Both the position numbers and the translations under genes were made by a program. The notes under the pieces are model-generated. The model was given only the letters and a program-made list of their open reading frames with translations. It searched no databases and was not told the origin of the DNA. A stretch of 64,000 nucleotides of DNA from Alphaproteobacteria bacterium (GTDB lineage Bacteria > Pseudomonadota > Alphaproteobacteria > Rhodospirillales > Casp-alpha2), in the NCBI GenBank assembly GCA_024279135.1, contig JAJRRU010000039.1, positions 62,001 through 126,000 of the forward strand, written 5' to 3'. This document shows positions 43,551 through 51,855 of the stretch, in pieces. Position 1 is the first letter of the stretch, and every line of letters starts with the position of its first letter.

Positions 43551-44576
43551 ATGAATAAGATGCTGCCAACAGTTGGAATTATCGCTAATCCGGTTTCGGC
43601 ACGTGATATTCGCCGGATTGTCGCGCATGCCGGCAATCTGCAAGTCACTGATCGGGCCAATATTGTTCTGCGATTGCTCGCGGGTTTGGGGGCTGTGGGT
43701 ATCAGGCAAGTCCTGATGATGCCGGAAAATGCCGGCATCCGGCACCACGTCACGCGCGACCTGAAACGATCAGTCAACATGGGCGAGCGGCGATTCCCTG
43801 ATGTTGACTATCTCGATATGGCTGTAACCGCATCAACCGACGACAGTGTTCGTGCCGCGCGTATGATGCGCGAAGCCAGGGTCTCAGCCATCATTGTTTT
43901 GGGTGGTGATGGAACGCATCGGGCCGTGGTCTCGGCTTGTGGCGATGTGCCGATTGCCGGGGTGTCTTCGGGTACCAATAATGCCTTTCCAAAATTCAAG
44001 GAGCCGACAATCGTTGGCCTTGCAGTCGGATTAACAGCGATGGGTGCCGTGCCACCCGAAGTCGCTTTTCAGAGCAATAAAATGCTAGAGGTGGACATCT
44101 CGGGTCGCAAGGAAATAGCCCTTGTCGATGTGGCTATCGTGGCAGAGCGTTTTGTTGGTGCAAGGGCGCTTTGGCATACTGAAAATTTCAAAGAACTATA
44201 CGTCTCTTTTGCAGAAACAGAGGTCATCGGCATGTCGGTCGTGGCGGGGATTCTTGATCCGGTTGACCGCAAAACGCCTGAAGGCCGACGTGTCGTCTTC
44301 GATAATTCAAATCCTCCCAGGCACTTATTACAGGCGCCGATTGCACCTGGTGTGATTGCAGATATCGGCATCGATTACTGGGAGGTGTTGTTGCCTGACG
44401 TTGCTTTTCCCATAGCAGAAAAAGAAGGCTCCATCGCTTTGGATGGAGAACGGGAGTTGTCTTTCTCAAAAAATGACCAGCCGACGGTTACGTTGCGCAC
44501 CAATGCGTTCCGGACCATTGACGTAGCGGCCTGCATGAAGTCAGGCGCGAAAACCAGGCTTCTACGTATTAACTAG
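43551..44576 (+). CDS. acoX: AcoX, NAD-kinase-like protein of the acetoin operon
   Basis: A 341-residue protein with a diacylglycerol/NAD-kinase-like fold. VGIIANPVSARDIRRIVAHAG opens the protein and GGDGTHRAV near residue 120 is the nucleotide-binding motif; SSGTNNAFP follows. It lies 34 bases before the E1-alpha gene, the standard acoXABC order. AcoX accompanies acetoin dehydrogenase in many bacteria but its reaction is not established. Confidence 0.92.
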   Translation: MNKMLPTVGIIANPVSARDIRRIVAHAGNLQVTDRANIVLRLLAGLGAVGIRQVLMMPENAGIRHHVTRDLKRSVNMGERRFPDVDYLDMAVTASTDDSVRAARMMREARVSAIIVLGGDGTHRAVVSACGDVPIAGVSSGTNNAFPKFKEPTIVGLAVGLTAMGAVPPEVAFQSNKMLEVDISGRKEIALVDVAIVAERFVGARALWHTENFKELYVSFAETEVIGMSVVAGILDPVDRKTPEGRRVVFDNSNPPRHLLQAPIAPGVIADIGIDYWEVLLPDVAFPIAEKEGSIALDGERELSFSKNDQPTVTLRTNAFRTIDVAACMKSGAKTRLLRIN

Positions 44577-44610
44577 ACTAATTAACACGCAACCAAAAGG
44601 GAGTATTGAA

Positions 44611-45594
44611 ATGAGCAAAAATCCATTTCCGCTAAGCAAGGATGATCTCCTCATAGCTTACCGCATGATGAAAACGATCCGCGAATTTGAAGAGCGATTA
44701 CACGTCGACTTCGGTCGTGGCGAGATACCTGGTTTCGTACATCTTTATGCTGGCGAAGAAGCCTCGGCCGTCGGCATCATGATGCACTTGAACGACCAGG
44801 ATCAAATCGCCTCCAATCACCGTGGTCATGGCCACTGTATCGCCAAGGGTGTCGATGTGAAGGAAATGATGGCCGAAATTTACGGCAAGGTCTCCGGCTC
44901 GTGCCGGGGCAAGGGTGGCTCGATGCATATCGCTGATTTGTCCAAGGGAATGATGGGTGCAAACGGCATTTTGGGCGCTGGATCACCGCTGGCTTGCGGA
45001 GCAGGGCTGGCGGCGCAAAAACTTGGCCATAATGGCATCGGAATGAGTTTTACCGGTGACGGAGCATCGAACCAGGGCACATTTCTGGAAAGCCTGAACC
45101 TGGCAGCCGTGTGGAATCTGCCTGTAATTTTTGTCGTTGAAAACAACGGCTATGCGGAATCGACTTCGGTCGATTGGGCTGTCGCAGTCGATTCTTATGT
45201 TGATCGGGCCGCTGGTTTCGGCCTTCCGGGTGTAACGGTTGACGGCACGGAATTCTTCGCTGTCTACGAGGCGGCGGGAGAATTGATCAAGCGAGCCCGC
45301 GAAGGCGGTGGCCCATCATTGCTCGAATGTAAAATGATTCGCTTTTTCGGCCACTTCGAAGGCGATGCGCAAACTTATAAGGCTGAAGGCGAGAATGAGT
45401 ATAATCGCAAGCATCATGATTGCCTGAAAATTTTCCGCGCTCACGTCACCAAAGCCGGAGTCCTTAGCGATGAGGAATTGGACGCGATTGATACCCAAGT
45501 CCTGGCCTTGATCGACGCCGCAGTCGAAGAAGCAATATCCGCACCCCTGCCTACGGCAGATGACCTCACAACTGATGTATATGTGTCCTACTAA
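44611..45594 (+). CDS. acoA: acetoin dehydrogenase E1 component, alpha subunit
   Basis: A 327-residue thiamine-diphosphate enzyme subunit that with AcoB cleaves acetoin oxidatively, giving acetaldehyde and an acetyl group carried to AcoC. The ThDP motif runs GDGASNQGTFLESLNLAAVWNLPVIFVVENN; the phosphorylation-loop-like region is present as GHFEGDAQTYK. AAGGGAG precedes the ATG. The downstream acoB and acoC genes, plus acoX upstream, identify it as AcoA rather than a pyruvate dehydrogenase E1-alpha. Confidence 0.93.
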   Translation: MSKNPFPLSKDDLLIAYRMMKTIREFEERLHVDFGRGEIPGFVHLYAGEEASAVGIMMHLNDQDQIASNHRGHGHCIAKGVDVKEMMAEIYGKVSGSCRGKGGSMHIADLSKGMMGANGILGAGSPLACGAGLAAQKLGHNGIGMSFTGDGASNQGTFLESLNLAAVWNLPVIFVVENNGYAESTSVDWAVAVDSYVDRAAGFGLPGVTVDGTEFFAVYEAAGELIKRAREGGGPSLLECKMIRFFGHFEGDAQTYKAEGENEYNRKHHDCLKIFRAHVTKAGVLSDEELDAIDTQVLALIDAAVEEAISAPLPTADDLTTDVYVSY

Positions 45595-45633
45595 GGTCTT
45601 GATACATAGGTAAATTATGAAAGGAATAATAAA

Positions 45634-46641
45634 ATGGCTCGTACATTAAGCTTTAAGGACGCCGTAAACGAAGCAATAGACCAAGAGATGACTCGCGATC
45701 CTACGGTAATCATGATGGGTGAGGACATTGTCGGCGGCACCGGATCACCCGGCGAAGCAGACGCCTGGGGTGGTGTTCTTGGCGTGACCAAAGGACTCTA
45801 TGCCAAGCACGGTGACAGACTGATGGATACGCCGTTATCGGAAAGTGCTTATATCGGCGCGGCTATCGGTGCCGCAACCTGCGGTCTGAGGCCGATTGCG
45901 GAATTGATGTTTCTTGACTTCCTCGGAGTCTGCTTCGACCAGATGTACAATCAGGCTGCCAAGTTCCGTTATATGTTTGGTGGCAAGGCAGAAACGCCTG
46001 TGACAATCCGAGCGATGGTTGGAGGTGGTTTCCGTGCTGCTGCCCAGCACAGCCAGATGTTAACGCCGATCATCACCCATGTTCCTGGATTGAAAGTTGT
46101 TTGTCCGTCCAACGCCTATGACGCCAAAGGCCTGCTCATCCAGTCCATCAGGGATAATGATCCTGTTATTTTCTGTGAGCATAAGAACCTCTACGCTCAC
46201 GAAGTCGATGTGCCAGAGGAATCCTACGCTATCCCCTTTGGTGAGGCCAATATTGCCCGTGAAGGAACTGACGCAACGATTGTCGCCTATGGCCTTATGG
46301 TCCACCGCGCAACCGAGGCGGCGGAAAATCTTGCCAAAGACGGTATCGACTGTGAAGTTATTGATCTGCGCACATTGTCGCCAATCGACATGGACACGGT
46401 ATATGAAAGTGTCGAGAGCACGGGGCGCTTAATTTGTGTCGATGAAGCAAACCCGCGCTGTTCGATTGCATCTGACGTCACTGCCTCAGTTACGCAGGAG
46501 ATTTTCAGTTCTCTCAAGGCGGCTCCGCAACTGGTCACCGCACCGCACACACCGGTGCCTTTCTCACCTGTGCTTGAAGATCTTTATATCCCAAGTGCCG
46601 AACAAGTTGCGGACGCCGTTCGCAAAACCATGGCCACTTGA
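45634..46641 (+). CDS. acoB: acetoin dehydrogenase E1 component, beta subunit
   Basis: A 335-residue transketolase-type subunit (ARTLSFKDAVNEAIDQEMTRDPTVIMMGEDI at the N-terminus; conserved Glu in GED, and PIAELMFLDFLG). The C-terminal domain has the GTDATIVAYGLMVH and LICVDEANPRCSI segments usual for E1-beta. It is 39 bases behind acoA and 13 bases before acoC. It forms the alpha2-beta2 E1 with AcoA. Confidence 0.94.
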   Translation: MARTLSFKDAVNEAIDQEMTRDPTVIMMGEDIVGGTGSPGEADAWGGVLGVTKGLYAKHGDRLMDTPLSESAYIGAAIGAATCGLRPIAELMFLDFLGVCFDQMYNQAAKFRYMFGGKAETPVTIRAMVGGGFRAAAQHSQMLTPIITHVPGLKVVCPSNAYDAKGLLIQSIRDNDPVIFCEHKNLYAHEVDVPEESYAIPFGEANIAREGTDATIVAYGLMVHRATEAAENLAKDGIDCEVIDLRTLSPIDMDTVYESVESTGRLICVDEANPRCSIASDVTASVTQEIFSSLKAAPQLVTAPHTPVPFSPVLEDLYIPSAEQVADAVRKTMAT

Positions 46642-46654
46642 AAGGGGCGCGTTT

Positions 46655-47770
46655 ATGAGTGATGAAAAGATAACCCCCCTGATCATGCCAAAATGGGGGC
46701 TTTCCATGAAGGAAGGAAAGCTCTCTGATTGGCTGATTGAAGAAGGAACCAACATTGCCGTCGGCGACGAGATCATGGAGGTTGAAACCGACAAGATCGC
46801 TAACGTTGTCGAGGCTGCTGATCCAGGCTTGTTACGCCGCCGGGTTGCGACTGCCGGCGAGACATATCCGGTACGGGCTTTGTTGGGGGTTTTGGCGTCG
46901 GAAGATATCAGTGATGCAGACGTTGACGCCTTCATTGAAGCCTTTGAAATGCCAGTAATTGAAGATGATGATGACGCTGAAGCGGCTCCGCTATACGAGT
47001 TCGCCGAGACATCAGTGGGTCGTTTGCGTTATGCGGTTCGCGGTAACGAGGGGCCGGTGGTCCTTCTGATCCACGGATTTGGCGGGGACCTGGACAATTG
47101 GCTTTTTAATATTGACGCACTGGCGACAAGCGCCAAAGTTTACGCGCTTGACTTGCCAGGGCACGGCCAATCGACCAAACAACTTGCCGGCGCGGATTTG
47201 TCCGGGCTTGCCACCGCTGTACTGGCGTTCATGGATACCGTCGGAGTGGAATCAGCCCACCTTGTCGGTCATTCCGTGGGTGGCGGCGTGGCCGCTACGA
47301 TGGCATTCGATGCCCCGGATCGGGTTTTGTCGTTATCTCTCATAAGCAGTGCCGGACTGGGCAGGGAAATCAATTCCCAATACATCGACGGGTTTGTCAA
47401 TTCCGTATCACGGCGCGAACTAAAACCGGTATTGATAAATCTGTTCGCCGATTCGAAACTTGTCAGCCGATCTCTGATAGATGATCTGTTGAAATACAAG
47501 CGCATTGACGGTGTTCAGGGCGCTTTGGAAAGTTTGTCAGCGGCACTTTTCGCCGATGGCGAGCAAAAAACTATTTTGACAGAAAAAATCTCAAGCCTGG
47601 ATGTGAAAACACTTGTCGTCTGGGGAGCCGTTGATGAGATCATCCCTGCGTCCCATGCTCAGTCCCTGGAGAATGCGGACGTTCAGGTTATTCAGGGTGC
47701 CGGCCACATGGTTCAAATGGAGCAGGCATCCCAGGTAAACGATCTGATTAAAGAGCACATTGCTGGCTGA
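46655..47770 (+). CDS. acoC: acetoin dehydrogenase E2 (lipoyl domain plus alpha/beta hydrolase domain)
   Basis: A 371-residue protein with the two-domain layout typical of AcoC: an N-terminal lipoyl domain with the lipoylated K47 in VETDKIANVVEA, an acidic linker (about 110-125), and an alpha/beta hydrolase domain (about 130-370) with LIHGFGGDLDNW, nucleophile Ser in LVGHSVGGG and a His near the C-terminus (GAGHMVQME). ATG 46655 follows GGGGCG weakly; a longer frame back to 46436 lies inside acoB and is rejected. A terminator follows. No E3 (dihydrolipoamide dehydrogenase) gene is linked, so the general cellular E3 must serve. Confidence 0.94.
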   Translation: MSDEKITPLIMPKWGLSMKEGKLSDWLIEEGTNIAVGDEIMEVETDKIANVVEAADPGLLRRRVATAGETYPVRALLGVLASEDISDADVDAFIEAFEMPVIEDDDDAEAAPLYEFAETSVGRLRYAVRGNEGPVVLLIHGFGGDLDNWLFNIDALATSAKVYALDLPGHGQSTKQLAGADLSGLATAVLAFMDTVGVESAHLVGHSVGGGVAATMAFDAPDRVLSLSLISSAGLGREINSQYIDGFVNSVSRRELKPVLINLFADSKLVSRSLIDDLLKYKRIDGVQGALESLSAALFADGEQKTILTEKISSLDVKTLVVWGAVDEIIPASHAQSLENADVQVIQGAGHMVQMEQASQVNDLIKEHIAG

Positions 47771-47773
47771 CGT

Positions 47774-47809
47774 CGTTGCCCGTCGTTTCGGCGGCGGGCA
47801 ACGCATTTT
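47774..47809 (+). terminator. rho-independent terminator of the aco operon
   Basis: CGTTGCCCGTCG (47774-47785) pairs with CGGCGGGCAACG (47792-47803), one G-U pair, loop of six, followed by CATTTT. It begins four bases after the acoC stop. Confidence 0.75.
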
Positions 47810-47889
47810 AAGGCTCATAGAAGCGATGTAGCTATAATTCCGCTAGAGGTGTAGCGGCTGGATTATATCAGCGCTACCATAACTCTCAA

Positions 47890-48213
47890 TCAAAGTTGAC
47901 GTACACATCCCCCATGTTGCAGGGGAAGTTCGGGGCTAACACTTACTTTTTCGTTGGCTGGCGTGAGGCACTCCTCACAATCGAACTCACTTCGCACCAG
48001 CCCAGAATTCGTTATAGCCGCCCATCGAACGGCTTGCACGCTGAGGTCAACACCGTGTTTCTCATCCATTAGTACGCCAATGGGTTCGCCCTCGCTGATT
48101 GATATTTCGCCATAGCCTCCATAGACTCCGCCAATTGTCACAATGGAAAAAAGGAACGTTGAAATCACTACAACCACGACCAATACGGATACGGTCTGAA
48201 ACAGGTTAATCAT
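47890..48213 (-). CDS. small membrane-anchored protein of unknown function
   Basis: A 107-residue protein. The N-terminal about 30 residues (FQTVSVLVVVVVISTFLFSIVTIGGVYGG) form one membrane helix or uncleaved signal; the rest is hydrophilic with a Cys-rich FDCEECLTPANEK. AGAGGTG lies five bases before ATG 48213, supporting translation. I do not recognise the family. It is transcribed toward the acoC end and away from the AhpD-like gene, separated from the latter by 300 AT-rich bases. Neighbouring redox genes would suit a periplasmic thiol protein, but that is speculation. Confidence 0.6.
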   Translation of the reverse strand: MINLFQTVSVLVVVVVISTFLFSIVTIGGVYGGYGEISISEGEPIGVLMDEKHGVDLSVQAVRWAAITNSGLVRSEFDCEECLTPANEKVSVSPELPLQHGGCVRQL

Positions 48214-48439
48214 GAAACACCTCTTTTGATTTATGCTCAGTAATTAAATAGGAATTTTTTGGATTAACCGTAGAGTGAATTCGTTCAAATCTTCGTGAGC
48301 TAATAAACCTAGCCGTCACACTAGCGTTCAAATCATTAAATAAAATACGAATTTTTGTAATTTATACACAGTTATAAATATGTGAGAAGTGTGTATAAAA
48401 CCGATTTTTTTATAGTTAAGCATATAAATAATTTAATCT

Positions 48440-48469
48440 TGTAACGTTTCCTGCCGCCTGAACGTCTAA
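48440..48469 (+). promoter_or_regulatory. ECF-type promoter (candidate)
   Basis: TGTAAC (48440-48445), a 17-base spacer and CGTCTAA (48463-48469) have the -35/-10 form of promoters read by ECF sigma factors. The AhpD-like gene starts 44 bases downstream, and an ECF sigma factor gene lies just beyond it. Confidence 0.5.
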
Positions 48470-48513
48470 GGAGTAAGACAGCAATTTTATTCAGTACTCA
48501 GGAGACTAAAATT

Positions 48514-48990
48514 ATGACAAATTTGGCCATGCAAATGCAATCCGAACCTTGCATGCAAAACAATGTAGAAAGGGTCGCGTTAATAAACGTTGTTGAAGAA
48601 AATGAGGCTACCGGGAAAGTTAAAGAAGTCTATGAAGATATCAAACAAACCCTTGGAATTGATTTTGTTCCAAATATGTACAAAGCAATGGCAAACAATC
48701 CGGCGTACCTCGAAGCTTCCTGGAATAAAATTCAGGCAACAATGTCAAATGAAGGCAAGATCGATAATGAGACCAAGGATATCGTTGCATTCGTTGTATC
48801 GCTCATGAGCGGGTGTGACTATTGTATTGGTGTTTATACGGACGCGTTAAAACATAATGGATTGGATGATGAAGCTCTAACAGAACTGTTTTCCATTGTT
48901 GATACTTACTCTGGCCTTAACAGGGTGAATATTGCATGGGGTGTTAAGCCTGACAAAAAACCATGGCATGGTTGCGGGGGGAACAGATAA
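48514..48990 (+). CDS. carboxymuconolactone decarboxylase/AhpD-like protein
   Basis: A 158-residue all-helical protein of the CMD/AhpD fold. The redox pair is C101 and C104 (SGCDYCIGVYTDAL). Family peroxidase partners have CxxCxxxH; here the fourth position after the second Cys is Y108, so the usual proton-relay His is absent. The C-terminus has KKPWHGCGGNR with a further Cys. CAGGAG precedes ATG 48514. Convergent with the ECF sigma factor gene and behind an ECF-like promoter, it may be a target of that sigma factor in an oxidative or thiol stress response. Real enzymatic activity is uncertain. Confidence 0.88.
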   Translation: MTNLAMQMQSEPCMQNNVERVALINVVEENEATGKVKEVYEDIKQTLGIDFVPNMYKAMANNPAYLEASWNKIQATMSNEGKIDNETKDIVAFVVSLMSGCDYCIGVYTDALKHNGLDDEALTELFSIVDTYSGLNRVNIAWGVKPDKKPWHGCGGNR

Positions 48991-49003
48991 AGAGTCCTTG
49001 CGG

Positions 49004-49023
49004 GGCAACAAAATCATGTTGCC
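49004..49023. terminator. terminator between convergent AhpD-like and sigma factor genes
   Basis: GGCAACA (49004-49010) and TGTTGCC (49017-49023) form a perfect 7-pair stem with a six-base loop; the plus strand continues ACCTTTATTCATTTTTT. It may serve the AhpD-like gene and perhaps both. Confidence 0.5.
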
Positions 49024-49027
49024 ACCT

Positions 49028-49582
49028 TTATTCATTTTTTGTTACAGGCTCGCAGGGGATATCGTCCTGACCTAATGAGAGGACGCAATTTTGCTTCAGG
49101 ATTTGTCGCAACGCCTCACGCCCCCGATGCAGCAGAACCCGTGAGTTAGCTTCACTCAGATTGAGTTGAGCAGCAATTTCTCTGTGACTGAGATCAGCCT
49201 TGTCATGCAAAATCACCACGTCGTATTGAGGGCGAGGTAATTGGCCAGCAAGCCGGGCAATACAGGATGACATTTCCTCTTTCAAAATGACTTGCTCAGA
49301 GGTTTCATGAACATCGGGTATGGCTTCCAGTACGGATTTTTCTATTGTGGTTTCCGGATGGCGGGCAACCTTGCGAAAATGGTCCCGAACAAGATTCAGG
49401 GCAATAGCAATCACCCAACTCTGAAGGCTTGAATCACTACGGAATTCTGCGGATTTTTGTATCGCCCTGATAAGGGCCTCCTGGGCAACGTCTTCCGCCA
49501 AGGCATGATTACCCACCAGCTTGAGGACAAACGCAACAATTGCGGGTCTGCAGCTAAGAATATCCGTTTCTTCAAGGGGCAT
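49028..49582 (-). CDS. ECF-family RNA polymerase sigma factor
   Basis: A 184-residue sigma-70 family factor with region 2 (about residues 10-75; AEDVAQEALIRAIQKSAEF, LQSWVIAIALNLVRDHFRK) and region 4 (about 115-165; LSHREIAAQLNLSEANSRVLLHRGREALR). The tail carries two Cys (KQNCVLSLGQDDIPCEP), as in sigma factors paired with zinc-type anti-sigma proteins. No anti-sigma gene is linked. ATG 49582 is preferred to TTG 49588. It is convergent with the AhpD-like gene, whose upstream sequence has an ECF-like promoter. It is too short to be an ECF41 factor, although those also neighbour CMD genes. Confidence 0.92.
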   Translation of the reverse strand: MPLEETDILSCRPAIVAFVLKLVGNHALAEDVAQEALIRAIQKSAEFRSDSSLQSWVIAIALNLVRDHFRKVARHPETTIEKSVLEAIPDVHETSEQVILKEEMSSCIARLAGQLPRPQYDVVILHDKADLSHREIAAQLNLSEANSRVLLHRGREALRQILKQNCVLSLGQDDIPCEPVTKNE

Positions 49583-49767
49583 GATCAAGTCTTCTCGGCC
49601 AGGTATTTCTTACCGACAAGACTAACCTGAATCAATAGGTGATACTAGGGTCAGGACCCATTAATTCCATACAATTTTTGTTTATCAGGAAGGATAGTTT
49701 TATCTTATCTCCAAAGGTGGCCGAGTGAATATGACTGATATAGTAACTAAGATAACGACCGTCACCC

Positions 49768-50964
49768 TCAAGCAAGTGATCTTCTGAGCATCATGGTCAA
49801 GGGAAGTGTCAAGAGGGCGCTTAGGCCGATGATGATCAGAGCGTAGGTGATGCTGGAGTAGTCGCTAACCATTCCGTAGACTATCGGTGAAATGGCTCCC
49901 GCACCAATGCCAAGGGTGTAAAACAAGCCATAGGCACGAGGCAGGCGGTTCGGATCGATAAATTCAGCAACGGTTCCGTAGAGAACTGAGGACGTGCCAT
50001 TCAAGGCCAGCCCCGTCAATGGCAGAATAATCCAGACCCACGTTATCGGCAGGGAAACAATACCCAGAATGCAAATGCAGGTTAACAGCTCTGTGATAAT
50101 GACTGTTCGCAGTATCCCGACTCTCTCGGCGGCCAGCCCACACACAAGTTTACCTATCGCCCCGCCAGAAAAAATTAAACCCAGAGCAAAGCCGATTGAA
50201 GCCCCCTCAACCCCTTTACCGATGAGCAGAAAAGGAACAAACGTCAAAAAAGCAGCCCGACAGGACGTGTCTATCATGCTGATAGAAGCGAGCACGGAAA
50301 ATCCGCGCCGATCCTGTATTCCCCATCCTTTCAGGGTAATTTTGGGTTTTTCCGTGGTTTTCTTTACCGGGGCCAATTTACCAATCAGAATGAAGAAAAT
50401 AACTCCCGACAGAATGACCGTGGCACCATAGGCATGAACACTGGCGCGCCACCCCCACAGGGCAATCATGGCGGAAACGGCAAATGGCACGACAACTTTA
50501 CCCAGATCACCTGCAAAATTATAAGTTCCAAGGGCAGCCCGTATACGCCCATCCCGATAGGCCCGAGAAATAAGTGAAGAGGCCAAAGGATGCTGTGTTG
50601 ACGCGCCACAACCGAGAACCAGAATTCCAGCTAGCAGGCCGATATATCCCGTGACGAACCCGGCAAAGACGAGTCCCAGCCCACCCAGCATGGTGCCCAA
50701 AGCAAGAATGCTTCGTTCACCAAACTTCTCGGCTAACAACCCGGCGGGAACCTGCAGTGCGGCCAGTGCGCCTGAGCTACACATTTTGATTAATCCAACC
50801 TGGGCATGGGTTAATCCAAAGGCTCCTGCCCACACAGGCAACAATACATACAGACAATCGGTCAGGCCATCATGAATGAAATGGGCAAAGCCACCCGCGA
50901 GCAGTGTACCCCGGCGTTGGGAGGTGGAATTCTCTGTACTCTTACCTGAATTGCCCGGAGTCAT
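49768..50964 (-). CDS. major facilitator superfamily exporter (Fsr-like)
   Basis: A 398-residue membrane protein with twelve predicted helices. GGFAHFIHDGLTDCLYVLLPVWAGAFGLTHAQVG at the N-terminus, QVPAGLLAEKFGERSILALG (motif A region) and CGASTQHPLASSLISRAY resemble the fosmidomycin-resistance (Fsr) branch. It stands 24 bases behind the second phnE-like gene on the same strand and is probably the last gene of the phosphonate operon. Export of a phosphonate product or antimetabolite is thus plausible, since fosmidomycin is itself a phosphonate; this is inference. Confidence 0.9.
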   Translation of the reverse strand: MTPGNSGKSTENSTSQRRGTLLAGGFAHFIHDGLTDCLYVLLPVWAGAFGLTHAQVGLIKMCSSGALAALQVPAGLLAEKFGERSILALGTMLGGLGLVFAGFVTGYIGLLAGILVLGCGASTQHPLASSLISRAYRDGRIRAALGTYNFAGDLGKVVVPFAVSAMIALWGWRASVHAYGATVILSGVIFFILIGKLAPVKKTTEKPKITLKGWGIQDRRGFSVLASISMIDTSCRAAFLTFVPFLLIGKGVEGASIGFALGLIFSGGAIGKLVCGLAAERVGILRTVIITELLTCICILGIVSLPITWVWIILPLTGLALNGTSSVLYGTVAEFIDPNRLPRAYGLFYTLGIGAGAISPIVYGMVSDYSSITYALIIIGLSALLTLPLTMMLRRSLA

Positions 50965-50988
50965 TTTAACCTGCCGGCATAATTTTGA

Positions 50989-51855
50989 TTATTTTGCTTT
51001 GGAAACACGTATCCTGGCCCAGGCAGATACAAATTCAGAAATCACGACAAGTCCTACAATCGAAATAAGGATTGCAGCGACCCGCTCGGTTTCAATTTGC
51101 ATCACATTGCGTTTCAGATACCAACCCATGCCCCCGGCACCAACAAAGCCGACAACCGTTGCCGCGCGGAATGCCACATCCCATGTGTAAATGGCAATGC
51201 CGGTAAAGGCGACCCGGACCTGCGGGAATACGCCATAGACAAAGACTTGCAGATGGTTTCCGCCCATGGCGCGAATGGCTTCGACCTGGCCCATTTGTAT
51301 GGATTCAATCTCCTCAGCGAACAACTTACCGGAAAAACCGATCGAGAACATGGTCAAGGCCAGCACCCCAGGCAACAAACCAAATCCCAAAATGGTAACG
51401 AACAAAATAGCCCAGATCATCTCATGAACCGAACGACAGCCCATGGTCAGCAACCGTGCAATGGGATAAATATATTTTGGTGATGGGCTTACATTATGGG
51501 CGGCAAACCAGCCAAGAACGATTGAAATCAACAATCCGAACAACGAGCCCAGATAAGCCATTTGAATGGTTTCAATAATCGCATCCAGATAACCAAGGTC
51601 AACTATATAGTCCATATCAGGCGGGAAGTAACGATCCGCCATAAGATCACCCAGCCGTCCAAACATTCCCATTATGCGTTCAAGCGGGATATTCAAATAG
51701 TACACCGAGTATGAGAAAAACAACAAAATACCCAATAGAATCCCGTAATTGATCAGTGACCGGGGAAACTTGAATCGACTCCATTCACGATGAACACCGT
51801 CCCCGCCAACAGAAGAATGAACCGGTAAATTATGCTCCCCTGTTTTATTTGCCAT
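50989..51855 (-). CDS. phnE: phosphonate-type ABC permease, PhnE copy 2
   Basis: A 288-residue inner-membrane permease of the PhnE family: an N-terminal cytoplasmic tail and helix (INYGILLGILLFFSYSVYYL), then TIQMAYLGSLFGLLISIVLGWFAAHNVSP and the PhnE-type EAA loop VEAIRAMGGNHLQVFVYGVFPQ. It shares one base with the preceding phnE-like gene and has the same helix order, so both form a heterodimer. The MFS gene follows 24 bases later. Confidence 0.93.
   Translation of the reverse strand: MANKTGEHNLPVHSSVGGDGVHREWSRFKFPRSLINYGILLGILLFFSYSVYYLNIPLERIMGMFGRLGDLMADRYFPPDMDYIVDLGYLDAIIETIQMAYLGSLFGLLISIVLGWFAAHNVSPSPKYIYPIARLLTMGCRSVHEMIWAILFVTILGFGLLPGVLALTMFSIGFSGKLFAEEIESIQMGQVEAIRAMGGNHLQVFVYGVFPQVRVAFTGIAIYTWDVAFRAATVVGFVGAGGMGWYLKRNVMQIETERVAAILISIVGLVVISEFVSAWARIRVSKAK

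Noticed and set aside
46436-46654. N-terminal extension of the acoC frame
   Set aside because: It lies inside acoB out of frame; the lipoyl domain begins right at ATG 46655.
49028-49582. Assignment of the sigma factor to group ECF41 because of the CMD neighbour
   Set aside because: ECF41 factors have a SnoaL-like C-terminal extension and about 290 residues; this one ends at 184.
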